From Phycisphaerae bacterium (GTDB lineage Bacteria; Planctomycetota; Phycisphaerae; UBA1845; PWPN01), in the NCBI GenBank assembly GCA_018003015.1, contig JAGNEZ010000028.1:1-64000 (forward strand): DNA of 64,000 nt, written 5' to 3'. The stretch's first letter is position 1, and each line of letters opens with the position of its first letter. Shown piece by piece: positions 24,713-32,886 of this stretch. A model generated the notes under the pieces. That model did no database searches, was not told the DNA's origin, and saw only the letters and a list, made by a program, of their open reading frames with translations. The position numbers and the translations under genes were made by a program.

Positions 24713-26044
24713 ATGAGTAGAACGTCTGTATTCCTGGTGTCGTCGACGCTCCTGGCCGGTTCCGCCCTGGGGGGTGAGAACTGGCCGCAATGGCGCGGAC
24801 CGAATCTGGACGGCACCAGCGACTCGACCGGTCTGCCGACGAGCTGGTCGGACACGGGGAACGTCAAGTGGAAGGCTGCGCTGCCCTCCTGGAGCGGGTC
24901 AAGCCCGATCGTGTTCGGTGATCGCGTCTTCGTCATGTCGCCGAGTTCAGCCAGGGACGGTCAGGTTGCCCCGACCCGCAGCAGCCTGGGTGTCAAGCTC
25001 GCCAAGGAAGGCAAGGATCTACTGCTCATCTGCCTGGCCCGCAAGGACGGCGCGCGGTTGTGGGAGCACCGGGTGTCGGACGACAATGCCCATGAAGCCA
25101 AACACAACATGAGTTCGCCTTCGCCGGTGGCGGACGGACGGCACGTCTGGGTGATGACGGGTACGGGCAAGGTCAAGTGTCTTGACGTCGAGGGCCGGCC
25201 GGTCTGGGATCGCGACATCCAGAAGGACTACGGCCAGTTCGGTCAGCTCTGGGGTCACGGGTCGTCACCCGTGCTCGTTGACGGACTGCTGATCATCGAG
25301 GTCCTGCACGGCAAGAAGACCCAGGCTCCTTCCTACCTGCTCGGTCTGGATGCGGCTACAGGCAAGACGGTCTACCGAGTGGAGCGCCCGACGGACGCCC
25401 CGGAGGAGTCTCAGGATGCGTACACCACGCCCACCCTGTTGAAGTACCGCGACCACGCCGAGCTGATCGTCAGCGGCGGCGCGTACATCACCGGCCACGA
25501 TCCGAAGACCGGCAAGGAGATCTGGCGGTGCGGCGGGCTGAATCCCCGAAGGGAGACGGTCTGGCGAGCGGTCGGCTCACCGGTTGCGGTTGATGGCGTA
25601 GCCTACGCGGTGATTCGCAACGGGCCGATGGTTGCATGTCGAGGGGGCGGGACCGGGGACGTGACCGGCACGCACACGCTGTGGACCAGCGAGTTGGCCG
25701 CGGATGTGCCTTCCCCCGTCACCGACGGCAAGTACCTGTACATTCTCCACGACAGTGGCGTGCTCAGCTGTCTGGACGCCAAGACCGGCAAGCCCTACTA
25801 CACACGGCAGCGAGTGGCCCGGGGCACGTTCAGCGCCTCGCCCCTGCTGGCCGACGGCCGGATCTACGCGACCGGCGAGGACGGCAAGACCACGATGGTA
25901 TCGGCCGGGCCGGAGTTCAAGATCCTGGGCAGTCATCAACTTCCCGGCGGATACACCTTGTCATCCATCGCGGTGGGGGGAAAGGACTTGTTCATCCGAA
26001 CGGCAACCACGCTGTACTGCATCGGCAAGACGGATGACAAGTAA
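24713..26044 (+). CDS. Exported PQQ-like beta-propeller repeat protein
   Basis: 443 residues from ATG 24713, eight bases after GGGAG. Signal peptide (SVFLVSSTLLAGSALGGE), then the common planctomycete opening NWPQWRGPNLDGTSDSTGLP and about seven PQQ-like blades. Examples are SPIVFGDRVFVMSPS, CLARKDGARLWEHRV, CLDVEGRPVWDRDI, LLGLDAATGKTVYRV, ITGHDPKTGKEIWRC, CLDAKTGKPYYTRQ and YATGEDGKTTMVSAG. It resembles quinoprotein dehydrogenase and BamB propellers. The PQQ-binding and catalytic residues of true dehydrogenases are not evident, so a scaffold or binding role is at least as likely. The frame is open to 24428 but the upstream part is not protein-like. Confidence 0.87.
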   Translation: MSRTSVFLVSSTLLAGSALGGENWPQWRGPNLDGTSDSTGLPTSWSDTGNVKWKAALPSWSGSSPIVFGDRVFVMSPSSARDGQVAPTRSSLGVKLAKEGKDLLLICLARKDGARLWEHRVSDDNAHEAKHNMSSPSPVADGRHVWVMTGTGKVKCLDVEGRPVWDRDIQKDYGQFGQLWGHGSSPVLVDGLLIIEVLHGKKTQAPSYLLGLDAATGKTVYRVERPTDAPEESQDAYTTPTLLKYRDHAELIVSGGAYITGHDPKTGKEIWRCGGLNPRRETVWRAVGSPVAVDGVAYAVIRNGPMVACRGGGTGDVTGTHTLWTSELAADVPSPVTDGKYLYILHDSGVLSCLDAKTGKPYYTRQRVARGTFSASPLLADGRIYATGEDGKTTMVSAGPEFKILGSHQLPGGYTLSSIAVGGKDLFIRTATTLYCIGKTDDK

Positions 26045-26225
26045 CGGATGGAGAGTAGGAGAGGCCCGGTAAGGGATCAGCAGTCAGCCATGGGGCTCTT
26101 GCCGATGAACCGGTGCTGGCCGCGGACGGCGGGAGGCTGACTGCCGAACGCCGCGTCAGTCTCGAGGGTCTTTTCCAGGTCTGTTGGTCGGGCCGCGACG
26201 GGAGCGTCGGCGACGGGAGCGATTC

Positions 26226-27629
26226 ATGGAGCTGCTGCAATCCTGGTACCACGCGATGGGGCCTTATCTCCAGGCCATCGAGCAAGGACTCCAAGCGGCG
26301 AGCACCTTTCTGTGGGGTCCCCCGACGCTCGTGTTGCTGTTCGGTACGCATGTCTACCTGACGTTGCGGCTGGGAATCCAACGACATCTCGGCAAGGCGA
26401 TTCGACTCTCGTTTCAGCGGAAGCGTGAAGGTGAGGGCGACATCAGCCATTTCGGGGCTCTGGCTACGGCGTTGGCGGCCACCATTGGCACGGGCAACAT
26501 CGTCGGCGTGGCCACGGCGGTTGCGTCTGGAGGGCCGGGCGCGGTGCTGTGGATGTGGCTGACCGGCGTGTTCGGCATCGCCACCAAGTACAGCGAAGCC
26601 CTGCTGGCGGTGAAGTACCGAATCGTGACCAGCAAAGGCCAGTTCGCCGGCGGGCCGATGTACGCTCTGGAGCGGGGACTGGGTCTCAGGTGGCTGGGTA
26701 TGATCTTTGCCCTGTTCACGGCCATTGCTGCGTTCGGCATTGGCAACATGGTTCAAGCCCATTCCATCGCGGACATGCTCGACCGGACGGCGGGGATCCA
26801 GCCCTGGATCACTGGCGGCGTGACGACGTTGCTCACCGCGATTGTCCTTCTCGGCGGGATCCGCTCCATTGCCCGGGTGTGTGAGGTCCTCGTGCCCTTC
26901 ATGGCCGTCTTCTACGTTCTGGGCTGCCTCACCCTGCTAGTGATGTACGCCTCGACGTTGCCGGCCACGATCGTCCTGATTGTCAAGAGCGCGTTCACGG
27001 GTCATGCGGCCGTTGGGGGATTCGCCGGCGCGGCGGTCAAGGAGGCCATTCGGTATGGGGTGGCGCGGGGGCTGTTCTCTAACGAGTCCGGTTTGGGCAG
27101 TGCCCCGATCGTGGCTGCGGCCGCGCAGACCACCAACCCCGTTCGTCAGGCCCTGGTTTCCTCGACAGGTACCTTCTGGGATACCGTCGTGGTCTGCCTG
27201 TTAACCGGCCTGGTCATCGTGAACTCCGGTTTCTGGCAAGAGGGTCTGGATGGTGCGGCTCTGACCCGAGCGGCGTTCGAGTCGATTCCAAGGGTTGGTC
27301 CCTTGATGCTGGCGGTTGGCCTGTTGACCTTCGTCTACTCGACGATCCTGGGTTGGTCGTACTACGGGGAGAAGGCCTGCGAGTACCTGTTCGGCCCGCG
27401 TTCAACGCTTCCGTACCGCGTCCTATGGGTGGTCGCGGTCATGATCGGCTCGACGTTGAGGCTGAACATCGTCTGGGACTTTGCCGACATAGCGAACATT
27501 CTCATGGCCGTTCCGAACCTGGTGGCCTTGTTGCTTCTGAGCAACGTAGTTGTCAGGGAGACGCGGGCTCACCTTGACGATCAGCCGATGGTCGGCTCGC
27601 TGCGAGGCGAAGGCGGGAGAGAGGGGTAG
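26226..27629 (+). CDS. Sodium:alanine symporter family (AGCS) transporter
   Basis: 467-residue inner-membrane protein with about 11 hydrophobic segments, from ATG 26226 after GACGGGAGCGATTC. AGCS signatures are clear: ATIGTGNIVGVATAVASGGP near 80, KYSEALLAVKYR, GQFAGGPMYALERGLG, GVARGLFSNESGLGSAPIV and GWSYYGEKACEYLFG. Family members import alanine or glycine with Na+. Substrate cannot be fixed from sequence alone. The last 77 bases overlap the 3' end of the convergent gene at 27553-28635, so both C-termini are encoded by the same DNA. Confidence 0.93.
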   Translation: MELLQSWYHAMGPYLQAIEQGLQAASTFLWGPPTLVLLFGTHVYLTLRLGIQRHLGKAIRLSFQRKREGEGDISHFGALATALAATIGTGNIVGVATAVASGGPGAVLWMWLTGVFGIATKYSEALLAVKYRIVTSKGQFAGGPMYALERGLGLRWLGMIFALFTAIAAFGIGNMVQAHSIADMLDRTAGIQPWITGGVTTLLTAIVLLGGIRSIARVCEVLVPFMAVFYVLGCLTLLVMYASTLPATIVLIVKSAFTGHAAVGGFAGAAVKEAIRYGVARGLFSNESGLGSAPIVAAAAQTTNPVRQALVSSTGTFWDTVVVCLLTGLVIVNSGFWQEGLDGAALTRAAFESIPRVGPLMLAVGLLTFVYSTILGWSYYGEKACEYLFGPRSTLPYRVLWVVAVMIGSTLRLNIVWDFADIANILMAVPNLVALLLLSNVVVRETRAHLDDQPMVGSLRGEGGREG

Positions 27630-28635
27630 GGCGTGACGCGCTTGGCCGGGTGGCGGCGGCGGCCTTCGCGGCTGCGACGGCCTCATCGGCGGCCTTTCGC
27701 TGGGCGGGTGTCGGGATGGCCTCAAGTTGGCTGACCATGTCCTCGTACATCTTGGCGATTGGGGCCCGCAGTTCTTCGCCTTTGCGGAATCGGGCCTCCA
27801 GGTCCTTGGTGTTGCGCAGGGCCATGAAGTCCTTCTCGTGTGTCTCCTGATAGTCGTCGCGACGATCCTCGAACTCCTCGAGGACGGATTCGGCCCTGGC
27901 CTGCTGGTCGTCATGGAGGTCGTACGCGTCGATGAACAGGTTCACATAGGCCCGCCAGGAGCTGAACGGACTGCTGGTTCTGCTCCGCAACTGGACGATG
28001 GGGGCGGGGCGTGTGGTGGAGGAACGGAGGCTGAGGGTGCGGTTCGCGACTGCGGCGGTGAGCAGTGAGCGCCGTTCCGCGGTGTTCTTCTCCTGTCGCT
28101 CCTGGGCGTCCGCGACCTGTTGTTCGGGCAGCAGGCTCTCGATCTCCTCGTTGACCACGCTGGTGTAGAGGGGGTGGCCGGTCATCAGCCGGGTGCGGCG
28201 TCGGCTCAACTCGCGGATCTGCTCAGCGACGGCCGGGGCGCTCCGGTTTCTCGACATCTGTTTGATCTGCCCGTTCAGCTTGCTGAGCTCGGCCTGGTTC
28301 TTCTTCCAGTAGGCCGGATATTCCTGCTTCAGTTGGTCCAGCCGCTTGCGGGCCACCTTCTCCTGCTCGGGAGTCAGCTGGTACTCTTTCTTCAGCCGGT
28401 TCGCGTGGCTGCGGGCCTGCAGCTCGGCGTAGGCAGCGAGTTCTGCCGGGGTGTATGTTTCCAGGCTGGGGGAGCCGCTGATGAGGCGGTCCAGGCTCCA
28501 TCGCCGCAGATCCTGGCGGAGGCGGTCCTCTTCGGATTGCGCGGGTGTACTGGCCGCCTTCGGTTCGGCGGGTACTCCCACGCTGGGCAGAGAGAGCACG
28601 ACCACGACGGCAAGCTGCGTTATCCGCGATCTCAT
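27553..28635 (-). CDS. Exported helical protein, function unknown
   Basis: 360 residues from ATG 28635, directly after GGAGGTCAACC. Signal peptide (RITQLAVVVVLSLPSVGVPA). The mature protein is almost all helix and highly charged (LKKEYQLTPEQEKVARKRLD, EIESLLPEQQVADAQERQEK, EEFEDRRDDYQETHEKDFMA) and ends in an Ala/Arg/Ser-rich tail (about 325-360). The LTPEQ and DLHDDQQARAESVLEEF segments recall Spy/CpxP-like or other periplasmic helical proteins found in planctomycetes, but this is only a resemblance. The C-terminal low-complexity tail overlaps the symporter gene on the other strand. Confidence 0.75.
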   Translation of the reverse strand: MRSRITQLAVVVVLSLPSVGVPAEPKAASTPAQSEEDRLRQDLRRWSLDRLISGSPSLETYTPAELAAYAELQARSHANRLKKEYQLTPEQEKVARKRLDQLKQEYPAYWKKNQAELSKLNGQIKQMSRNRSAPAVAEQIRELSRRRTRLMTGHPLYTSVVNEEIESLLPEQQVADAQERQEKNTAERRSLLTAAVANRTLSLRSSTTRPAPIVQLRSRTSSPFSSWRAYVNLFIDAYDLHDDQQARAESVLEEFEDRRDDYQETHEKDFMALRNTKDLEARFRKGEELRAPIAKMYEDMVSQLEAIPTPAQRKAADEAVAAAKAAAATRPSASRPTPLSRLRLAASRPSADRQGEPASP

Positions 28636-28935
28636 GGTTGACCTCCGAGAGCTGAATGGGCGACCGGGAGCCCGATCGTTGGTACGACGCGCATTTGGCA
28701 CGGGTTTCATTCTACACGCAGATCCTCAGCTGATCTAGGTCGGTCCGGGTGGTGGCCGGGCCGGGCTGTGGCCGCCGTACTCGGCGTGGATTGGGGCGCG
28801 ATCGGCCGCCGCGGTGCCTTTCCGCCGCCGCCCTGGCGCGCATATGACTCCTAATCCCTCTTAATAAATCCTACATTCCCATTCCAGCGGCATACCAGGT
28901 TGGCTGGAGGTGGAGGCGAGGATGAAAGGGTGCGG
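28636..28935 (-). other. Intergenic region upstream of the helical-protein gene, no gene seen
   Basis: 300 bases between the debranching enzyme stop and the helical-protein start on the minus strand. A small AT-rich patch around 28850-28875 (TTAATAAATCC on the plus strand) stands out from the GC-rich surroundings. It may hold a promoter, but I cannot define -35/-10 boxes with confidence. Confidence 0.4.
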
Positions 28936-30954
28936 TCATCCCGGCTCGGTCAGTCGCCAGGCGCGGAGCAGTTCGCTGACGCTCCAGGCCTGGGCGATGC
29001 ACCCGCGTGGGGTGTGAGGCGGGTCGCCGTCGAAGATCTCGCTCACCTGGCCGATGCCGGCCTGGTCCAGATGGTCGATGAGTCCGCGGAGTGCCGCCCG
29101 CATCCTGGTCTGTTCGGAGGTGGAGAAGCCATGGACGCGGAGGTGGGCCTCGACGTAGGGGCCGATCAACCAGCCCCAGACGGTGCCCTGGTGATAGGCG
29201 CGGTCTCGTTCGAAGGGGTTGCCCTCGCACCGGCCGCGGTACGCCGGGTCCTCGGGCGAGAGGGAGCGTAGCCCGCATGGGGTGAACAGCTCCTGGTCGA
29301 CGCGTTCGAGCACGGCTCGCTGCTGCTCGATGAGCAGCGGCGAGTGCGGCAGGCTGACGGCGAAGATCTGGTTGGGGCGTACTGCCGGGTCGCGGTAGCC
29401 GTCGCGGACGACGTCGTACAGGTATTGGCTGGTATTGTTCCAAAAGAGCTGACGAAACGAGCCGCGGGCATGATCGGCGATTTCGCCGAATCGCTCGGCT
29501 CGGCGCTGGGCGCTGCCCGATGACCGCTCTGCCAGGATCCGGAGGGCATGGTACCAAAGGGCATTGATTTCGACGGGTTTGCCGTGTCGGGGGGTGAAGA
29601 CGGTATCGCCGTACTTAGCGTCCATCCAGGTAATCTGGGTGGTGGCGTCGCCGCAGGACAGCAGGGCGTCGGTGTCCATGCGGATGTGGAAATCGGTGCC
29701 GGCGATGAAGGCCTCGACGATTCGCTCGCAGACCGGGCCGAGGAGGTTCTTCCAGGCGGTCTTGTCGCCGCTGGCCCGACAGTAGGCGTCGGCCGCATGG
29801 ATGTACCACAGGCTGGCGTCGACGCTGTTGTAGTCGCAACCGTCGCCGTAGTCGCTGAACTTATTGGGGATCAGGCCGGCCTTTTGGGCAGAGGCGAAGG
29901 TGGCGAAGACCTCCCGGGCTTCGGCGAACCGGTCGGTTTCGAGCAGCAGGCCGGGCAGGGCGATGAATGTGTCCCGGCCCCAGTCGCCGAACCAGTGGTA
30001 GCCGGCGAGGATGGTCGTGGAGAACGAACCGTCGGCGCGGCGTCGGCGGACGACGAAGGCTTTGGCGGCCTCACGAAGTCGCTCCTCGACGGACTGAGTT
30101 TGGGGTCGAGCGAGGTCGACGGAGACGGGCTCGGGGGACTTGGGTGGTGGCGGCGTGGGTTTGACGAACGGGAACTCGGCCCGGGCTCGGACGGTGATCT
30201 CGATCGTTCCGATGCCTGACGCCTGGAACCAGCCGGGGACGAAGAGGTCTTCCTGGCAGTCCTGGCCGCGATGGGCCTCTTCGCGGTAATGGAATTGTCG
30301 CCACCAGTGGGGTTCGGTCTCGAAGCGCAGCTCCCACACGCCCCGCCCGCGTTCTGCCAGGAGCAGCAATCGTGGACCGCCGGCGAAGGTGACCACAGTG
30401 CCGTTCTGGAGGGGTTCGATGGGGTAGCCGGGGTCAAATGCCCGGGTCAGGCCGTGGAAGTCGCGCATGCCGGTGAACGGCTCGACGCCCAGGGTGATGG
30501 GGGCCTGCGGCGGGCCTTCGAGGCGGTAGGCGATGGCCACTTCGTCGCATCCGTGGGGCAGGAAGATGGACTTGGTGAGTCGCAGGTGACCCCAGGAATA
30601 GGCGAAACGAACCCACGGCAGGGGGGCTGCGTTGCTCACCGCGAACTGGGTTTGCTGCTCGAAGCCACGGGGATGAAAGGCGCCGGCGAATTCGAAGCCG
30701 GGGGTCTCCCAGGTTCGTCCGCCGACGCCGACGCGTTCCAGGACGGCAGACAGGAGCGTCCATCGCTCCAGAGGGGGGCGAGCGGGAGCGATCAGCAGTC
30801 CATGGTAACGCCGTGTGGGGATCGCCACGCAGGTGCCGGAGGCGAATCCTCCGCGGTCGTTAGTGATGAGCCACTCGCGGCTGAGCTGCAGGTCCATAGG
30901 GTCAGGCGTGCTGGTCATGGGATTCGTCTTCGGTTCGAGGCAAGTACAGGACAT
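28936..30954 (-). CDS. Glycogen debranching enzyme (amylo-alpha-1,6-glucosidase type)
   Basis: 672 residues, GH133/GDE_C architecture as in archaeal and bacterial debranching enzymes. The N-terminal beta domain opens SREWLITNDRGGFASGTCVA and RRYHGLLIAP. The C-terminal (alpha/alpha)6 domain (about 280-672) carries the hallmark HWFGDWGRDTFIALPGLLLE, then SVDASLWYIHAADAY, TWMDAKYGDTVFTPRHGKPV and RDRAYHQGTVWGWLIGPYVE. It hydrolyses alpha-1,6 branch points of glycogen or limit dextrin in the cytoplasm. ATG 30954 lies 15 bases after the stop of the upstream gene. Met at 30918 or at 30897 (MDLQLSREW) are plausible alternatives nearer the family start. Probably cotranscribed with the CPBP gene. Confidence 0.92.
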   Translation of the reverse strand: MSCTCLEPKTNPMTSTPDPMDLQLSREWLITNDRGGFASGTCVAIPTRRYHGLLIAPARPPLERWTLLSAVLERVGVGGRTWETPGFEFAGAFHPRGFEQQTQFAVSNAAPLPWVRFAYSWGHLRLTKSIFLPHGCDEVAIAYRLEGPPQAPITLGVEPFTGMRDFHGLTRAFDPGYPIEPLQNGTVVTFAGGPRLLLLAERGRGVWELRFETEPHWWRQFHYREEAHRGQDCQEDLFVPGWFQASGIGTIEITVRARAEFPFVKPTPPPPKSPEPVSVDLARPQTQSVEERLREAAKAFVVRRRRADGSFSTTILAGYHWFGDWGRDTFIALPGLLLETDRFAEAREVFATFASAQKAGLIPNKFSDYGDGCDYNSVDASLWYIHAADAYCRASGDKTAWKNLLGPVCERIVEAFIAGTDFHIRMDTDALLSCGDATTQITWMDAKYGDTVFTPRHGKPVEINALWYHALRILAERSSGSAQRRAERFGEIADHARGSFRQLFWNNTSQYLYDVVRDGYRDPAVRPNQIFAVSLPHSPLLIEQQRAVLERVDQELFTPCGLRSLSPEDPAYRGRCEGNPFERDRAYHQGTVWGWLIGPYVEAHLRVHGFSTSEQTRMRAALRGLIDHLDQAGIGQVSEIFDGDPPHTPRGCIAQAWSVSELLRAWRLTEPG

Positions 30955-30969
30955 ACCCTTGTATCGGTT

Positions 30970-31860
30970 TCAGTCCCCCCCTGGCACAAGAATGAAGGTC
31001 GCGACCATGAGCATCTGGAAAACATGGATCAGCCAGCCCGGCCATATTGAACCGCTTCGCCAGACCAGATAGCACAGGGCGATGCCACCGGGGAAGGAAC
31101 TCGCCAGCTCGGTGGGGCCGGCGCCCACGTGGATGATCCCGAACAGGAGGCCGGCGCAGGTGATGGCCAGAAGCGAAGGGCCATCCAGTCCCCACCAGGC
31201 CAAGGCTCTTCGGGTCAGTGGTTGCCCGGGGTCAGTCGGTTGGGCTAGACCGAGCCATCGCAGGGTCTTCTTGGTGCGGGAGCCTTCCACGGCGGCCAGC
31301 CTTGCGGGGGTAGGGATTCGCCAGCCCTGACAAAACGAAGCCAAACAGATGCCGGTGAGGAAGATGTGCTCCGGAACGGAAACTCCAAGCATGACAAGGA
31401 GTTGCAGTCCGGCGGGGGGTTGATGTGGGGCTACCATGGCGATTCGTTCCTGGGCGAAGAGGAAGGCGAATGGGATGGTGAGACCGGCGGACAGGACGAC
31501 CATGCGCCATCCCCACCGGTTGGGCGGACGCAGCCCCATCGTGGCGGGTGAGCGTCCGGTCAGGGCGGCCAGGGAGAGCGGGAGGAGGGCGGCCATCACC
31601 AGGCCGACGACCAGCCAGAGGACGCGGTGGTGCGAGATGTACCCTCCTGGAGGAATGGTGACCTGCTGGACGTAAAGGTCCATGGCCTGGCGCATGACGG
31701 AGCCGCAGTGTTCGCGGATCCAGGATGGCCATTGCTGGCCGAAGTTCCCCCAGAAGGATGTCAGGTAGGTCGCCAGCAGGGGGAGCAGCACGGCTGCCCG
31801 AACCACCAATCTGGCCGTAAGCTGCGTGCCGGCAATGTTCTGGAGTGTTTTCGCCTTCAA
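30970..31860 (-). CDS. CPBP-family intramembrane protein with degenerate active site
   Basis: 296 residues with about eight hydrophobic segments. The C-terminal half matches the CPBP (CAAX protease/bacteriocin-processing, Abi) layout. Motif 1, normally EExxxRG, reads PEHIFLTG here, so the second Glu and the Arg are replaced. Motif 2 FGIIHVG retains His, and motif 3 WLIHVFQML retains a His. Family members are Rce1-like metal-independent glutamate proteases, and loss of the second Glu may abolish proteolysis. An insert between motif 1 and motif 2 (about 60 residues, including EGSRTKKTLRWLGLAQPTD) is unusual. It lies directly upstream of the debranching enzyme gene on the same strand. Confidence 0.75.
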   Translation of the reverse strand: MKAKTLQNIAGTQLTARLVVRAAVLLPLLATYLTSFWGNFGQQWPSWIREHCGSVMRQAMDLYVQQVTIPPGGYISHHRVLWLVVGLVMAALLPLSLAALTGRSPATMGLRPPNRWGWRMVVLSAGLTIPFAFLFAQERIAMVAPHQPPAGLQLLVMLGVSVPEHIFLTGICLASFCQGWRIPTPARLAAVEGSRTKKTLRWLGLAQPTDPGQPLTRRALAWWGLDGPSLLAITCAGLLFGIIHVGAGPTELASSFPGGIALCYLVWRSGSIWPGWLIHVFQMLMVATFILVPGGD

Positions 31861-32600
31861 GGGTCATCCTCGCGTGGTGAGAGCACTGTCCCGCAATGGT
31901 ACTCGTCGGTCAAGTTCTCGCGGGCTGCCTGGAGGTCTTGGCCTCGTCCGGAAGAACACGGTGTGGCGTCTCGGACAGGGGCTTTTCGGCGGGTCAGGTG
32001 TATCGAGGACAGTTGTGATGAGGGCGAACAGTGTCGTCAGCGGTTGGTTGGCGGTGGCTCTGGCTGAGGGGATGCCGTTACTGGATGGGCTTTCGGTTTA
32101 CGCGGGCGGCGGCCGCGATCCTGGTGGCCCGGCTGGGGCTCATGGCTCCGCCCCACGCGGGAGCGAGATGGAGGGCTTCTTGCGTGGGCAGTCCAGAGAT
32201 GATGATGCGAAAAACAGACGGGGGCGGAGTTGGTGTAACCATTTCTGAACGCTGCGATTATGTGCAGTGAAGGGGGGGTTGAGCTGTTGAGGGCGTGTCT
32301 GTGAGATGCCCTCCGGCATCATGACACCGGCGTTCGTCCGGCCGTCTGACGCGATTCTAACCTGCTGTTTTTCAAAGGATTAGGTTCCTTGTGACGGAAT
32401 TACGACACTCGTGGTCCGTCACGTGCTGGAGGAGGAGTAGCATGACCGGCAGGGGTTTCTTGCCGGGGGCAACGGGTGCGCGGTTGTCGCAGCGGGTGTG
32501 CTCCATCGCGACACGCAGTTGGTGGTGGGGTGAAGCGTCCCGAATCTGCAAAACAGTGCGGAATTATTGGGGAATTTGCACGGAAAGTCCTGCTCAGGAT

Positions 32601-32628
32601 TTGAAGCGCACCGGTCGAAAGGTATAAT
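32601..32628 (+). promoter_or_regulatory. Strong sigma-70-type promoter
   Basis: TTGAAG (32601-32606), 16-base spacer, perfect TATAAT (32623-32628). Transcription would start near 32635. The nearest protein start is 250 bases away, but an intrinsic terminator lies about 120 bases downstream. Confidence 0.75.
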
Positions 32629-32634
32629 TGAACG

Positions 32635-32757
32635 TCCGGGTTGGTTTCTTCTGTCAGCGCCTAGGAGGGAGTCGAACCCGACCCCGAATACGATCTTCCA
32701 CTCGCTGCGGCACCCTTGACCGCGCCAATTAGTATGGGGTGCCGCACGCCCTTTTTT
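32635..32757 (+). ncRNA. Candidate small RNA or attenuated leader of about 120 nt
   Basis: Bounded by the promoter at 32601-32628 and a hairpin with T6 ending at 32757. Inside, a first hairpin (32667-32685) pairs GGG+GTCG with CGAC+CCC around an AACC loop with one bulged A. The second is the terminator stem. No reading frame is evident within it. It does not match SRP RNA, 6S, tmRNA or RNase P cores as far as I can read. It may be a free sRNA, or a leader in which termination controls the oxidoreductase gene that starts 130 bases later. Inference from promoter-terminator geometry only. Confidence 0.45.
32706..32757 (+). terminator. Rho-independent terminator of the candidate small RNA
   Basis: Perfect 10-bp stem TGCGGCACCC (32706-32715) with GGGTGCCGCA (32737-32746), a 21-base loop, then CGCCC and six T residues (32752-32757). 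It precedes the oxidoreductase gene by 130 bases. Confidence 0.75.
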
Positions 32758-32886
32758 ACGGACTTCACTTGATCTCCTGGGTTGGGGTGGCCGCTGGCGT
32801 CGGACGGCGTTAAGCTTTATTCTTGTCGATAGTTGCGCTATTCTCGTCTTGTCGAGGTGGTTGGGCGTTTGAGGGAGGATTCTACC

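Larger units (their letters stand above)
31861..32886. other. Large intergenic region (1026 bases)
   Basis: Longest non-coding stretch in the window, between the CPBP gene (minus) and the Gfo/Idh/MocA gene (plus). Reading frames here are not protein-like: a 78-codon plus frame at 32391 is Arg/Trp/Ser-rich, and the long minus frame is the antisense of the oxidoreductase. The right third holds a strong promoter, two hairpins and a T-tract (see entries at 32601-32757). The left 700 bases show nothing I can name. Confidence 0.6.

Noticed and set aside
32655-32732. tRNA-like segment on the minus strand (GGGTTCGACTCCC with a TTGGCGC/GCGCTGA pairing)
   Set aside because: The T-stem has only three pairs, six extra bases separate it from the supposed acceptor strand, and no anticodon arm can be drawn. 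The plus-strand promoter and terminator explain the region better.
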